A stretch of DNA of 64,000 bases from Advenella kashmirensis W13003 (GCF_000506985.1 NZ_KI650979.1:1240710-1304709); one strand, 5' to 3'. Positions 8,311-18,070 are shown, counted from the stretch's first letter. Made by a program: numbers and translations. The notes: generated from the letters alone by a model not told the origin.

Positions 8311-9822
8311 TTAAAGACGGGTTTCGTCGCCGGCTGATGTTTTTCGCGGTTCTGTGTGCTTTGTGACGGAAGCTGAACGACGTTTTCGTTTGAATCTGAC
8401 ACGATTTTTGCGCTCTTTATGTACGGTAATTCCTTCACCGGCTTTCGCGTCGAGTTTATAGAACCAGTACGCGGCGGCAACGGATAGCAAGCCAATTACC
8501 CAGAACCCGGTATGAATATCGCCAATTGAAAGGTGGCTGGCGCCTCTCATTTGCATGCTCAGATCCAGAGTGACCGTGGCGATGCCCATGCCCAGGCTGA
8601 TGCCAATCTGCTGCGCGGTCGCCGAAAAGGAACTTGCCTGACTCATTTTTTCCGGTTCAATATCGGCAAAGGCCAGGCTGTTGACGCCCGTGAACTGCAG
8701 GGAGCGGAAAAAACCACCAATCAATAGCAAGGTTCCCATCAGCAGCACTGGCGTGCTTTCAATGAAAAAAGCGTTTGTAATGGTCATCAGGCCGGTCAGT
8801 GTGCCATTGATCAGCAACACTTTACGAAACCCCCATCGACCGAAAACAGAGGTTGCGATAAATTTCATCATCAACGCCCCGATCGCCATGGAAAAAGTAA
8901 TCATTCCACTGGCCAGGGGCGAATAGCCAAAGCCGATCTGAAATAGCAGCGTCAGCAAAAATGGCATTGCGCCGACGGACAGACGGGTCATGTTGCCGCC
9001 CACCACGGCGGCAGAAAACGTTGGGATCTTCAGGAGCGAAAGATCAATAATCGGGGCAGGGTGGCGCCTGGCATGGTGGATATACAGCATGGAGCAGACC
9101 AATCCTGTGCCCAGGAGCAGCAACGGATAAAGATATCCATGAGTATGATTACCAATCGCTTCGATGCCAATCACGAATGTGGCCATGCCGACCCCGCTCA
9201 ACAGAAAGCCGACCCAGTCCAGGCGCGGCTTTTCTTCACTGCGAAATTCAAGGACATATTTCAGGATGAGGGCAATACCAATAGCAGCGATCGGAATATT
9301 GATCAGAAAAATCCAGTGCCATGATGCATAGGTCACCAGAAAGCCGCCCAGGGGAGGACCCAGAATGGGGCCCAGCAGGGCAGGAATAGAGAGGAAAGAG
9401 GTGGCTTTGAGGATCTGGTTGCGCGGGATGGTGCGCAACATGATAATCCGGCCGACCGGAACCATCATTGCACCTGCAATACCCTGGATGAATCGCGATA
9501 TGGTAAGCGACATGAGATCCCAGGACAGGGCACATGTCAGCGAAGTCAGGGCGAAAAGAGAAATGGCGAAAATGAACAGCCGCCGGGCGCCGAACCGGTC
9601 AGCAGCCCAGCCACAAATGGGAACAAACACAGCTACGGCAAGCAAATAGGACGTAATTGCCACGTTCATGCGTACCGGCGTTGAATGCAATGAGACCGCC
9701 ATCATGGGCAGGGCGGTCGCGACGACGGTGGCATCGAGCATTTGCATGAACAGCGCGCAGCCAACAATAAAGGGGACCAGTTTGACGGCGATGTCCTGCT
9801 GGACGAGATCGGGGCTTTTCAT
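8311..9822 (-). CDS. MFS drug exporter, DHA2 family (EmrB/QacA-like)
   Basis: A 503-residue integral membrane protein with about 14 hydrophobic segments, the size and topology of proton-driven DHA2 multidrug exporters. Seen: MLDATVVATALPMMAVSL in TM1 (family motif D1-like), GWAADRFGARRLF (motif A) after TM2, RFIQGIAGAMMVPVGR (motif B-like) and PALLGPILGPPLGGFL (motif C of antiporters). The C-terminus after residue 460 is a long basic cytoplasmic tail (RKNRVRFKRKRR), unusual for the family. Its start overlaps the end of the AbrB-family gene by 4 bases. Substrate unknown. Confidence 0.92.
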   Translation of the reverse strand: MKSPDLVQQDIAVKLVPFIVGCALFMQMLDATVVATALPMMAVSLHSTPVRMNVAITSYLLAVAVFVPICGWAADRFGARRLFIFAISLFALTSLTCALSWDLMSLTISRFIQGIAGAMMVPVGRIIMLRTIPRNQILKATSFLSIPALLGPILGPPLGGFLVTYASWHWIFLINIPIAAIGIALILKYVLEFRSEEKPRLDWVGFLLSGVGMATFVIGIEAIGNHTHGYLYPLLLLGTGLVCSMLYIHHARRHPAPIIDLSLLKIPTFSAAVVGGNMTRLSVGAMPFLLTLLFQIGFGYSPLASGMITFSMAIGALMMKFIATSVFGRWGFRKVLLINGTLTGLMTITNAFFIESTPVLLMGTLLLIGGFFRSLQFTGVNSLAFADIEPEKMSQASSFSATAQQIGISLGMGIATVTLDLSMQMRGASHLSIGDIHTGFWVIGLLSVAAAYWFYKLDAKAGEGITVHKERKNRVRFKRKRRSASVTKHTEPRKTSAGDETRL

Positions 9823-10850
9823 GAAAGTTTATATTTGTTGGAAAGTAAGCGGTATAACGGACCCGTAACAAGTAATACAAAGACCATTCGAGATACGTGA
9901 AAGGCCGTTACAACAGGGGGGCTCAGCTGCAACACTTTGGCGGTAATAGTCATCTCTGCGATACCGCCCGGGCTATTTGCCAAATACAGGGTTGCCAGCG
10001 GAATATCGGAAATCAGGGTCAGCAGCATGCAAAAGAGCAGCGCCAATCCCAGCGAGCCGACGCAAACAAGGGCTACGATTCCCAGGTACTTCGGTGCGCG
10101 CCGAAAAAAATCCGGCCCGAACTTGTCCCCCAGAGACCAGCCAATGAACATCTGGCCGACGTGTTGAATCTCCGGGGGAATGGTGGACAGCTCGATATGA
10201 TTGCTGGTCAGCACTGTCATGATGAACAGCGGCCCAAGCACCCACGGATTGGGAATGCGCAGTTTTCCAAACAGAAAACCGAACACACTTGTGATTGCGA
10301 CCATTTGGGCGAAACCGCCGTAGGAAAATGCAAGCGCGCTTGTGGCACTGACAGTCAGACCGTGCAAGCCGAAGAATTTATACACAAAAGGAACGGTTAC
10401 CACCACCAGCAATACGCGCAGACTATGGGCAGAGGCGACACGGTCTATGCGTGCGTGATTGCGCTCTGCCAGATTGGCCATTTCGCTTGCGCCGCCAATG
10501 GCCGACGCGAACCAGGCGGTCTTGAAATCGACGTCGCCCAAGCGTCGCAGGGAAAATGCTCCTGTGCATCCCAGGAACAGGGCAAACAGCATGCCCATCA
10601 CAATTGCAAACGTGTTATCCAGAACAATGTGCAGCACTTCTTCTGTGAAATACAGTCCCAGAGATGTGCCAATCACCCATTGGCCCATGCTTCGAAATAT
10701 GACATGGGACTGGGTTCGTGCGCCGCGCAATTTGCTGATGGCGGTTATCAGTAACGGGCCGATCATCCAGGGCAATGGCAGGTGTAGCAAGTTCGCCAGC
10801 AAAGCACCGGCAAGTGCGAACAGAAACCCGGCCAAATAGCGCTGCATCAT
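9819..10850 (-). CDS. AbrB-family (PF05145) integral membrane protein
   Basis: A 343-residue polytopic membrane protein. It shows the repeated family motif LHLPLPWMIGPLLITAI near residue 22 and RIPNPWVLGPLFIMTVL near residue 200, so the two halves look like an internal duplication. The family is often annotated as putative ammonia monooxygenase or aidB regulator, but no enzyme activity follows from the sequence; a transporter role is likelier. It is translationally coupled (4-base overlap) to the downstream DHA2 exporter. The 229 bases upstream to the LysR gene show no gene. Confidence 0.82.
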   Translation of the reverse strand: MMQRYLAGFLFALAGALLANLLHLPLPWMIGPLLITAISKLRGARTQSHVIFRSMGQWVIGTSLGLYFTEEVLHIVLDNTFAIVMGMLFALFLGCTGAFSLRRLGDVDFKTAWFASAIGGASEMANLAERNHARIDRVASAHSLRVLLVVVTVPFVYKFFGLHGLTVSATSALAFSYGGFAQMVAITSVFGFLFGKLRIPNPWVLGPLFIMTVLTSNHIELSTIPPEIQHVGQMFIGWSLGDKFGPDFFRRAPKYLGIVALVCVGSLGLALLFCMLLTLISDIPLATLYLANSPGGIAEMTITAKVLQLSPPVVTAFHVSRMVFVLLVTGPLYRLLSNKYKLS

Positions 10851-11079
10851 ATTCTTCAGACGATCGAAATACTTGTGAAGCCTTCATTGTACGTATTCGC
10901 TCAAGAAAATGCGAAGGAAAACTGTATAAATTTGAAAGTCTTATAGAAGAGTTGAACGATAACGTGGTTTACTTGCCAAGAAACGCAAAGTCTGACGATT
11001 GACTGAACAAACGCAGGTGTCTCTGGGTTTACGCTACGCAAAACAGATAGATGAGAATCAGATCAGCCGCGATTGATTG

Positions 11080-11949
11080 TTATGATCGGGCGTGTTCATC
11101 AATGAGATGAATAAGCTGGCGAACAGGTTCCTTCAGATCAGCTTCGTGCCGGTGAAGCAAACCGATTTCGCGATAAAAAGTGTGTGCACCCAGATCGATT
11201 GCGCGCACGCCTGGCGGCCAGGTTGCAAATGCCGCGGTTTGAGGAAAAAGTGCGACGCCGGCCTGATTTTCAACCAGCATGACAATCGCCTCCAGTTCAT
11301 CACACTCGCAGATCTCATGAAGTGTAATGTGCATGCTTCGTACAAATCGATCGACCTGCCGGCCACCGAAAGAAGCGCGATCATAACGAATGAAGGGCTG
11401 TTCCGACAGCAGGCGCAGCCAGTCATTCCCGGTGACATCGCGCGGAACGATTAACCTGAAGGGCTCGCGCGCCAGCGTTTGCCATTGCAGCTCACTTTGC
11501 AATTGAAATGGTGGCCGCACAATGGCCGCCAGGTCCACGTCGCCAGCGTCAACCAGGTTCAACATATCCATGGAGACGCCTGGAATAATACGGGTATGAC
11601 AACCGCCATAGGTGTTGTGAAATTGTGCAAGCGCGCCAGGTAACAAGGTGCGCTGCAAAGTTGCAATTGCGCCCACATTAATTTGTACGCCGGTTGAGGT
11701 ACTCACAGGGCTTGCACCCAGATTGCTGTATAGCTGGAGCAATTGCTGCGCCTGCTGGAGCAGTTGCAGTCCCTTTTCATTGATCTTTGCAGACCGCCCC
11801 TGGCGATCGAATAAAGCAAAGCCAAGGTCCGCCTCCAGACGCTGCATTTGAGCGCTGACAGCAGCCTGGGTCAGGCCGATCTTTTGTGCCGCACCGGCAA
11901 AAGTGCCTTCACGCGACACAACGACAAAGGTTTTCAGTTCCCGGATCAT
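11080..11949 (-). CDS. LysR-family transcriptional regulator
   Basis: A 289-residue regulator. The N-terminal winged HTH reads MIRELKTFVVVSREGTFAGA, then QKIGLTQAAVSAQMQRLEADLGFALFDRQGR; a periplasmic-binding-like effector domain follows from about residue 90. It points toward the AbrB/MFS pair and away from the glyoxalase gene. Either could be its target. An inverted repeat 20 bases upstream of its start is a plausible autoregulatory site. Effector unknown. Confidence 0.93.
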   Translation of the reverse strand: MIRELKTFVVVSREGTFAGAAQKIGLTQAAVSAQMQRLEADLGFALFDRQGRSAKINEKGLQLLQQAQQLLQLYSNLGASPVSTSTGVQINVGAIATLQRTLLPGALAQFHNTYGGCHTRIIPGVSMDMLNLVDAGDVDLAAIVRPPFQLQSELQWQTLAREPFRLIVPRDVTGNDWLRLLSEQPFIRYDRASFGGRQVDRFVRSMHITLHEICECDELEAIVMLVENQAGVALFPQTAAFATWPPGVRAIDLGAHTFYREIGLLHRHEADLKEPVRQLIHLIDEHARS

Positions 11950-11969
11950 GACATTTCTTTATATAAAAA

Positions 11970-11992
11970 ATATTTGTATATATTACAAATAT
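11970..11992. promoter_or_regulatory. Inverted repeat, probable LysR operator
   Basis: Two perfect 9-base arms (ATATTTGTA and TACAAATAT) separated by five bases, in a very AT-rich stretch just upstream of the lysR start and divergent to the glyoxalase gene. It contains the T-N11-A pattern typical of LysR boxes. Confidence 0.55.
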
Positions 11993-12151
11993 ATATTGAT
12001 TTTATTTTTCTAATACGAAGTCTACAATAAAAACGATTCTTATCGTCGCTTTGCTGACGAGGCGCTCTCGATTGCGTTTTTTTCACAGATGCAATATGCA
12101 TAGCGCTTTATGTCGGGCACTGCCGCAACTCACTTTTAACCAGGAAATACA

Positions 12152-12577
12152 ATGAGTCTGTCTCCTTTTCATCTGGCCATTCCCGTTTACGATCTGAATG
12201 CCGCTCGTCATTTTTACGGACATGTCTTTGGATTGCCCGAAGGACGCTCCAGCGACCATTGGGTTGATTTTGATTTCTATGGTCACCAGTTGGTGATTCA
12301 CGAGCATCCGAAAACGCCTGGCCAGCAGGACGCGCACACCAATGCCGTAGATGGTCATAACGTGCCCGTACCGCATTTTGGAATCGTACTTGAATGGGAC
12401 CAGTGGGAATCGCTGGGTGAGCGCCTCAAAGCGCACGACATTGAATTTGTGATAGAGCCCTATGTCCGATTCAAGGGGGAGGTCGGAGAGCAGGGCACGA
12501 TGTTTCTGTTCGATCCCTGTGGCAATGCGCTGGAATTCAAAGCATTCAAGGACATGAGTCAGTTGTTTGCAAAATAG
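12152..12577 (+). CDS. VOC/glyoxalase-fold protein
   Basis: A 141-residue protein of the vicinal-oxygen-chelate superfamily. Two beta-alpha-beta-beta-beta modules are visible: [20 protein letters not shown] with the first histidine ligand, then [19 protein letters not shown], and the closing glutamate segment [15 protein letters not shown]. It resembles glyoxalase/bleomycin-resistance/dioxygenase-like proteins in which metal ligands are His, His, Glu. It has the AGGAAATACA ribosome binding region before its ATG and is divergent to the LysR gene, a common regulator-target layout. The reaction is unknown. Confidence 0.86.
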   Translation: MSLSPFHLAIPVYDLNAARHFYGHVFGLPEGRSSDHWVDFDFYGHQLVIHEHPKTPGQQDAHTNAVDGHNVPVPHFGIVLEWDQWESLGERLKAHDIEFVIEPYVRFKGEVGEQGTMFLFDPCGNALEFKAFKDMSQLFAK

Positions 12578-13096
12578 GGTTGTATGGTCTACGTACCTTT
12601 GATTTGAGTACGCAACTGTGATTTGAGCGTGGTCATGGTGTAGTTGACTGAAAAACAGACGGACAGCCAGGAAAAAGGCGAAAAAAATGCCCGCACAATG
12701 TGCGGGCAAGTGGCTGAGATTTAATTCTATCACTATTTGTGAAAAAGTCTATGGTTTCTGGCGATAAGCTAATTCAGTTGTCATAAGAGGAAAAAAACGG
12801 GGCAAAGGCATCAGCACCTGGGGCGTGTTCTCGCTGGGGGGCACACGTTGGGAAAACCGGTTCGTTATGAACTGGTGGCCACCGGCGAACGAGCAGTGCA
12901 CCATGTTGCCGGAGAGGGGGCTTTGAAAATATGGTCGCTGGTGACTCGGCCTGCCATCACGACTGTCATCGCTCTGATGATTTAACCCGGCCTTGGGCGT
13001 TTTAGAAGAATTGTTGGCAGATTTTCCCGAGTAGCGGTTCGGAAATACCCGGCGAAATAACCGATATAATAGGCTAACTTCATCGATTTCAAGCCT
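12578..13096. other. 519-base spacer between glyoxalase-like gene and mnmE
   Basis: Most of this spacer has no supported gene. It contains a minus-oriented terminator (12681-12708) and a possible minus promoter (12737-12764). On the plus strand lies a 70-codon stop-to-stop frame (12773-12985) without a usable early start codon; its translation looks protein-like and could be a decayed fragment. A TATAAT at 13071-13076 is a possible -10 of mnmE, without a convincing -35. Confidence 0.5.
12681..12708 (-). terminator. Rho-independent terminator on the minus strand without an upstream gene
   Basis: On the minus strand a perfect GC-rich stem (TGCCCGCAC and GTGCGGGCA) with a tiny loop is followed by seven T residues. 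No leftward gene lies to its right before mnmE (plus strand), so the transcript it ends is unexplained. It could also back up the convergent glyoxalase-like gene, but the T-run is on the wrong side for that. Confidence 0.75.
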
Positions 13097-14503
13097 ATGT
13101 CTGCACCTGCCAACGATCCCATTGCTGCCATTGCCTCCGCGCCAGGTCGGGGGGGCATCGGCGTTATCCGTATTTCCGGCCCCGATCTGACAGGTGTGAT
13201 TTCGCAGCTGTTCAGCCGCGAACTTGCCGCCCGTCACGCCTATTTTCTGCCTTTCTGCGATAGCAAAGGGCAGCCCATTGATGAAGGTATTGCCCTTTAT
13301 TTTCGTGCACCGCACTCCTATACCGGGGAAGACGTCCTGGAGTTACAGGGACACGGCGGCCCGGCCGTCCTTAAACGGATACTGGACCGATGCCTGCAGA
13401 TTGGCGCGCCTTTGCGCATGCGCCACGCGGAGCCGGGCGAATTCACCCAGCGCGCGTTTATGAACAACCGCCTGGATCTGGCCCAGGCCGAAGCCGTGGC
13501 CGACCTGATAGACGCCTCATCCGAAGCAGCTGCGCGCAGCGCGATGGCATCGCTCAGCGGCTCGTTTTCTGCCCAGGTCAACAGTCTTGCAGACCAGATT
13601 ATTCATCTACGCATGCTGGTTGAAGCCACGCTGGATTTTCCGGAAGAGGAAATTGAATTTCTGGAAAAATACCAGGCCCGTGAGACCCTGGGGGGCATCA
13701 TCGGCGATATGGCCGAACTGGTACGGCAGGCGCGGCAGGGAATGATTCTGCGCGAAGGCCTGCACGTCGTTCTGGCCGGCCAGCCCAATGTGGGCAAATC
13801 CAGTTTGCTCAACGCCCTGGCAGGTGATGATATTGCCATTGTCACCCCCATAGCGGGCACCACCCGCGACAAGGTCACGCAGCAGATTCATATCGAAGGC
13901 GTGCCTATTCATGTGGTGGACACTGCCGGCTTGCGGGATACAGACGATACGGTCGAAAGTATCGGTATCGCGCGCAGCTGGGCAGAGATCGAAAAGGCAA
14001 ATGTGATTATTCATTTGCAGGATGCGCGCACGCCCAACGATGAACTGGATGCGGGCATTACCCGTCGTCTGCCGCAGCGCACGCCTGTACTGGAGGTTTT
14101 TAATAAAATTGACCTGCTTGATGATGAGGCGCTCAAGTCATTGATAGCGCGTCCTGCGGCTGAAGGCAATACGGCTAAAACCCACGAAGTGTCGCGGATC
14201 CTGATTTCCGCTGTCCATGAAACCGGGCTGGACGTATTACGCAGCAAATTGCTGCAGATTGCCGGATGGAATCCGGGTGCGGAGTCGCCATGGCTTGCGC
14301 GCGAGCGTCACCTGGAAGCATTGCAAAAGGCCGCGCAGCATTTGCTCAATGCCAAGGAGCACGCCGCGCAGAATGATCGTGTGCTCGATTTGTTTGCTGA
14401 GGAGTTGCGTCTGGCTCATGAGGCGTTGTGGAGTATTACGGGGCAGTTTTCCAGTGATGATTTGCTGGGGGAAATTTTTTCGAATTTTTGTATTGGGAAG
14501 TAA
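13097..14503 (+). CDS. mnmE: tRNA modification GTPase MnmE (TrmE)
   Basis: GTPase that, with MnmG, adds the cmnm5 group to U34 of tRNAs. The 468-residue protein has the formyl-THF-binding N-terminal domain ([20 protein letters not shown]) and helical regions. The inserted G domain has [14 protein letters not shown] (P-loop), [17 protein letters not shown] and NKIDLL. It ends with the conserved FCIGK, whose cysteine is required for activity. Full length. No downstream partner gene: a convergent azoreductase follows. Confidence 0.97.
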   Translation: MSAPANDPIAAIASAPGRGGIGVIRISGPDLTGVISQLFSRELAARHAYFLPFCDSKGQPIDEGIALYFRAPHSYTGEDVLELQGHGGPAVLKRILDRCLQIGAPLRMRHAEPGEFTQRAFMNNRLDLAQAEAVADLIDASSEAAARSAMASLSGSFSAQVNSLADQIIHLRMLVEATLDFPEEEIEFLEKYQARETLGGIIGDMAELVRQARQGMILREGLHVVLAGQPNVGKSSLLNALAGDDIAIVTPIAGTTRDKVTQQIHIEGVPIHVVDTAGLRDTDDTVESIGIARSWAEIEKANVIIHLQDARTPNDELDAGITRRLPQRTPVLEVFNKIDLLDDEALKSLIARPAAEGNTAKTHEVSRILISAVHETGLDVLRSKLLQIAGWNPGAESPWLARERHLEALQKAAQHLLNAKEHAAQNDRVLDLFAEELRLAHEALWSITGQFSSDDLLGEIFSNFCIGK

Positions 14504-14578
14504 AAAAGGGATAAAACATGGGAGCCTGACCTTCCTCATCTCGGATGAGGAGAGGGCAGTACCGTGGGTAATCGACAT

Positions 14579-15223
14579 TCACGCATGAAGTGAGAGCTTG
14601 TTGGATGCCTGTGATGAGCATAGTTTGGTAAAGTCCTCCATTGCCTTCGCCTTTCCGGCTTGCACTGCTTCTGATCCAAGCGCCATCCCCTGCGCTGAAA
14701 AGAACCGCAAGTCATGTAACCCGACCGTTGCCAGAATCGCTTTCAGATATGGCGTTAGAAAATCCGGCTGGCGGCTGCGTTCGCTGCCAAAAAAGCCGCC
14801 CGATGCAATCGCAATATAAACAGGCTTGTCCTTCAGCGTTCCCACTTTCCCTTCAGGCGTAATATTGAAGCTGCGGTTGACGCGCACGATCAGATCAATC
14901 CACGTCTTGAGAGAGGCGGGTACAGTGAAGTTGTGCATGGGGGTGCCGATGACGACGAGGTCTGCATTCTCGAGTTCACGAATCAACATCTCGGATGCCG
15001 CCAGCGATTCGCTGGATGGCATGTCGTCAGTGCGTCTTGCTGCATTAGCCAGGGCGTGGGCATACGCGCCATCAATGGACGAGGTCGCATGTTGGGCCCA
15101 GTCTCGACGGGCAATCTGGCTGACCGTATGTTCGCAGCACAGGCGATCGACGATCGCTTGCGACAGTTGTGTGCTTTCGGATTGCTCGCCTCGCGGGCTG
15201 AATGTCAAATGTAATAATTTCAT
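14579..15223 (-). CDS. FMN-dependent NADH:quinone/azo oxidoreductase (AzoR family)
   Basis: A 214-residue flavodoxin-fold protein. The N-terminal phosphate loop reads LHLTFSPRGEQSESTQLSQA, the central signature is GTPMHNFTVPASLKTWID followed by RVNRSF, and the third FMN segment is IASGGFFG. Family members reduce azo compounds and quinones by two electrons with NADH and act as soluble dimers. It lies downstream of the GNAT gene with 2 bases between them, so the two are probably co-transcribed. Physiological substrate unknown. Confidence 0.9.
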   Translation of the reverse strand: MKLLHLTFSPRGEQSESTQLSQAIVDRLCCEHTVSQIARRDWAQHATSSIDGAYAHALANAARRTDDMPSSESLAASEMLIRELENADLVVIGTPMHNFTVPASLKTWIDLIVRVNRSFNITPEGKVGTLKDKPVYIAIASGGFFGSERSRQPDFLTPYLKAILATVGLHDLRFFSAQGMALGSEAVQAGKAKAMEDFTKLCSSQASNKLSLHA

Positions 15224-15225
15224 AT

Positions 15226-15756
15226 TTATTCCGTGGTAGATGCACTTTTTTCAATCAGAGGCATGCTGAAATGCATGCCGTGCCCGAGCAGGCCCTGGCG
15301 AAAATAAAAGCGTTGAGCCAACGAGTTGCCTATACCCGTATCCAGGACGAGTCGGGTACATTTGGCATCCCGTGCGATGTCCTGTAAAGCCGATAGCAAA
15401 CGGGCACCGCAGCGCTGGCCCCGTTCCGTATCCAGTGTGACCAGGTCATCAACGTACAGAAACGGGCCATAAATCAAATTCTCCTGCAGACGATAGCCTG
15501 CAAGTGCGATTACATTTGTACTGTCGAGTACCGCCAGGATACGATAGCTCGCGTTTTGTTGCATGCGTTGTACACGTTCCAGCAGGTCATCGGCATCGTT
15601 CAGGTGAGGGCGCAGTTGTTGCATGACGGGGAAGGCGGAACGGATCTGGTCTGCGTTATCCAGATGGGCAAGATGCGTATGTTCCGATAGTCTATCCAAA
15701 GAAACGTTCCTGCCGATTGTAGAGGCAATGTCGTTGCTTGCCACGGTATCTGTCAT
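15226..15756 (-). CDS. GNAT-family N-acetyltransferase
   Basis: A 176-residue acetyltransferase-fold protein. It contains the acetyl-CoA pyrophosphate loop as ERGQRCGARLLSAL (R/Q-x-x-G-x-G/A form) and the motif B region LVLDTGIGNSLAQRFYFRQG. The start at 15756 is preceded by AAGGAAA; a longer frame to 15858 would overlap the divergent MocR gene. The pattern DTG..N..A..FY resembles small-molecule acetyltransferases; the acceptor is unknown. It lies beside a divergent MocR/PdxR regulator and upstream of azoreductase. Confidence 0.85.
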   Translation of the reverse strand: MTDTVASNDIASTIGRNVSLDRLSEHTHLAHLDNADQIRSAFPVMQQLRPHLNDADDLLERVQRMQQNASYRILAVLDSTNVIALAGYRLQENLIYGPFLYVDDLVTLDTERGQRCGARLLSALQDIARDAKCTRLVLDTGIGNSLAQRFYFRQGLLGHGMHFSMPLIEKSASTTE

Positions 15757-15856
15757 GATCGATTTCCTTTTCAATTGTGATAATTGCTCTATGCAGTTAT
15801 GGTAGCCGTCGTATGCCATAATCTGAAGAGCCAAGAACCGTGATATGGAGTAGTCC

Positions 15857-17299
15857 ATGAATCAAACGCAGCGTTATGGTTTGTCCGCTTTGGATCCGCA
15901 GGGCACTGTGCCGCTTTATCAGCAAATTTATCTGCGCCTGCGCCATGCCATTACCGACGGGCTGATTGCGCCAGGTGAGCGTATTCCCGCTGCGCGCGCC
16001 CTGGCAAAAGAACTGGGGCTGGCGCGGGGGACGATTGAATCGGCCTACGGTCTGCTCGCTTCGGAAGGGTATGTACAGGCGCGAGGACAGGCCGGGACGG
16101 TGGTGATGCCCGGTTTGGAGCATCGGCCTGCAGTGAATGCGGAGGCATTGCAAACGCAATCGCCAACGGATGCTTCATTGCCCGCGTTGCCCCGGCAGTC
16201 CGCTGTTCCCCCATTTCAAATGGGGTTGTCGGCATTGGATGCGTTTCCTCGCAAGATATGGGCCCGGCTGGGCGCCCGGTGTGCGAGGGCGACAACGCCA
16301 GAAGATATGGTCTATCCGCCTTATGGCGGCACGACAGCGCTCCGTGAAGCGATTGCCGGCTACCTTCGTGTATCACGTGGCATCGATTGTGTACCGCAGC
16401 AGGTATTCATTACCTCGGGTTACCGGGAAACCATTCATCTTGTATTGCGCACGCTGCTGAACGCCGGAGACCGGGCGTGGGTGGAGGATCCTGGTTACGA
16501 GCCTACCCGGAATGTGCTGAGAAATTCGGGCATTGAGCTGGTTCCGGTACCGGTAGATGAGGAAGGTATTCAGGTTGAGGAGGGGATGCAAGAGGCGTTC
16601 GATGCGCGCCTGGCGGCTGTGACGCCGGCGCATCAGAGTCCGTTGAGTGTGTCGCTGTCTCTGGCGCGGCGTCTCGCCCTGTTGGACTGGGCCGAACAAA
16701 GCAATGCATGGATTGTTGAAGATGATTACGATGGCGAATATCGATATATGGGCAGACCTTTGCCGGCACTCAAAAGCCTGGACGCCGCAGGCAGGGTGAT
16801 TTACTCTGGCACGTTCAGCAAGGTCATGTTCCCCAGTATACGGATTGCCTATTTCGTTGCACCTGTCGAGCTGGTGGGCCGGTTCAACGATACGGTACAG
16901 ATTCTGGGTGGTGGTGTGCCTGCATTGGAGCAGGCGATCGTGACGGCGTTCATGAAAGAGGGCCATTTCAGTCGTCATATTCAGCGTATGCGCCGGCTGT
17001 ATGGGGAACGACGCGAACAGGTTGCCGGCGGACTTATGGACGTGCTGGGCGAGCGGCTGCGTATTGACTTGCAGCCAGGTGGAATGCATTTGATTTTGCG
17101 ACCGCTTGAGAATAAACCAATGGATGACCTGGCCATAGCCCATCGCATTCGAGAGCAGGGCATGTTTGCGCACGGCCTGTCCGGCTGGTATTTGAAACCG
17201 CCTGTCAGCCATGGATTACTGATGAGTTTTACCAACGTTGCCTCACGTACAGCGGCGCAACAACTGGGTCGGCGTATTTTGACCCTGCTTGATGAATGA
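15857..17299 (+). CDS. MocR/PdxR-type regulator (GntR HTH fused to aminotransferase domain)
   Basis: A 480-residue fusion: an N-terminal GntR winged helix (VPLYQQIYLRLRHAITDGLI then ARALAKELGLARGTIESAY), a linker of about 50 residues, and a fold-type I aminotransferase-like domain with YPPYGGTTALREAIAGYL, EDDYDGEYRY and the PLP lysine in YSGTFSKVMFPSIRIAY. Such proteins sense PLP or amines and usually regulate a neighbouring divergent gene. Here that could be the GNAT-azoreductase pair or the downstream AhpD-like gene. No pdxST genes are in the window, so a PdxR role is not shown. Confidence 0.93.
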   Translation: MNQTQRYGLSALDPQGTVPLYQQIYLRLRHAITDGLIAPGERIPAARALAKELGLARGTIESAYGLLASEGYVQARGQAGTVVMPGLEHRPAVNAEALQTQSPTDASLPALPRQSAVPPFQMGLSALDAFPRKIWARLGARCARATTPEDMVYPPYGGTTALREAIAGYLRVSRGIDCVPQQVFITSGYRETIHLVLRTLLNAGDRAWVEDPGYEPTRNVLRNSGIELVPVPVDEEGIQVEEGMQEAFDARLAAVTPAHQSPLSVSLSLARRLALLDWAEQSNAWIVEDDYDGEYRYMGRPLPALKSLDAAGRVIYSGTFSKVMFPSIRIAYFVAPVELVGRFNDTVQILGGGVPALEQAIVTAFMKEGHFSRHIQRMRRLYGERREQVAGGLMDVLGERLRIDLQPGGMHLILRPLENKPMDDLAIAHRIREQGMFAHGLSGWYLKPPVSHGLLMSFTNVASRTAAQQLGRRILTLLDE

Positions 17300-17589
17300 G
17301 GGGGCGATGCAAGCAGCTGTTATGGTATTTGTCCATTTGCGGCTGACCACTGATAGACGGCCGGGGATTAACGGGCAGAGGATCGATGGGCAGATGATGG
17401 ACTGCCTGATCGCGTATGGCCTACTCAAAATCACCCATCTTGGCTCTTTTCTCTGGCCATGCGCAGCATTAATATCACACTCATGGTTCACCAGTGGCCT
17501 ACACTACATTGAGTAGAACCCCAGTACCGCCAAATGCTTCCTCAGGAGAGGGAGAGCATCCATGATTATGCAAACTACCGGAGTCTATT

Positions 17590-18060
17590 ATGCAAGCCAG
17601 ATTTGATTTTCCCAAGACCGCCCCTGCCGTTTATAAAGCCATGTGCGCGTTGGAGGCGGCCGTTATGCAGCATCCCGAACTTGAAAAGCCATTGGTTCAT
17701 TTGATCAAGATCCGGGCTTCGCAGATCAATGGTTGTACATTCTGCGTCAATATGCATTTGCATGAAGCGCGAGAAGATGGGGTGAATTCTCAACAGCTTG
17801 ATCTGCTGTGTGTATGGCGCGAAGCGCAGGTGTTCAGTCCCAAGGAACGAGCGGTGATTGCCTGGGCCGAAGCGGTGACGCTTGTTTCGCAGACCGGTGC
17901 GCCTGACGAGGATTACAACGCCATGCGCGAGTTCTTCTCTGAAGCGCAGATTGCGGCGTATACCCTGGCAATCGTGGCGATCAACGGATGGAACCGCCTG
18001 GTGCTGACCGCAAGAACGGTACATCCGGTCAGTGCCGCTGCGCAGAAGGCTGCTGCGTGA
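17590..18060 (+). CDS. AhpD-like carboxymuconolactone-decarboxylase-family protein
   Basis: A 156-residue all-helical protein. It carries the redox signature CTFCVNMHLHEAR (Cys-x-x-Cys-x3-His) near residue 50, as in alkylhydroperoxidase AhpD and its relatives. The downstream conserved segment is FSPKERAVIAWAEAVTL. A GGAG site stands before the ATG at 17590. It follows the MocR gene after 290 bases that hold no supportable gene. A peroxidase or oxidative-stress role is likely from the CxxC; true carboxymuconolactone decarboxylase activity is unlikely with this motif. Confidence 0.88.
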   Translation: MQARFDFPKTAPAVYKAMCALEAAVMQHPELEKPLVHLIKIRASQINGCTFCVNMHLHEAREDGVNSQQLDLLCVWREAQVFSPKERAVIAWAEAVTLVSQTGAPDEDYNAMREFFSEAQIAAYTLAIVAINGWNRLVLTARTVHPVSAAAQKAAA

Positions 18061-18070
18061 TTCTGTTAGC

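Noticed and set aside
12578-13096. A known structured RNA (6S, 4.5S SRP RNA) in the long spacer
   Set aside because: I looked for the 4.5S core and the 6S open-bubble layout and saw neither.
16373-17212. Open frame of 279 codons on the minus strand
   Set aside because: Antisense to the MocR-type gene; low-complexity shadow composition.
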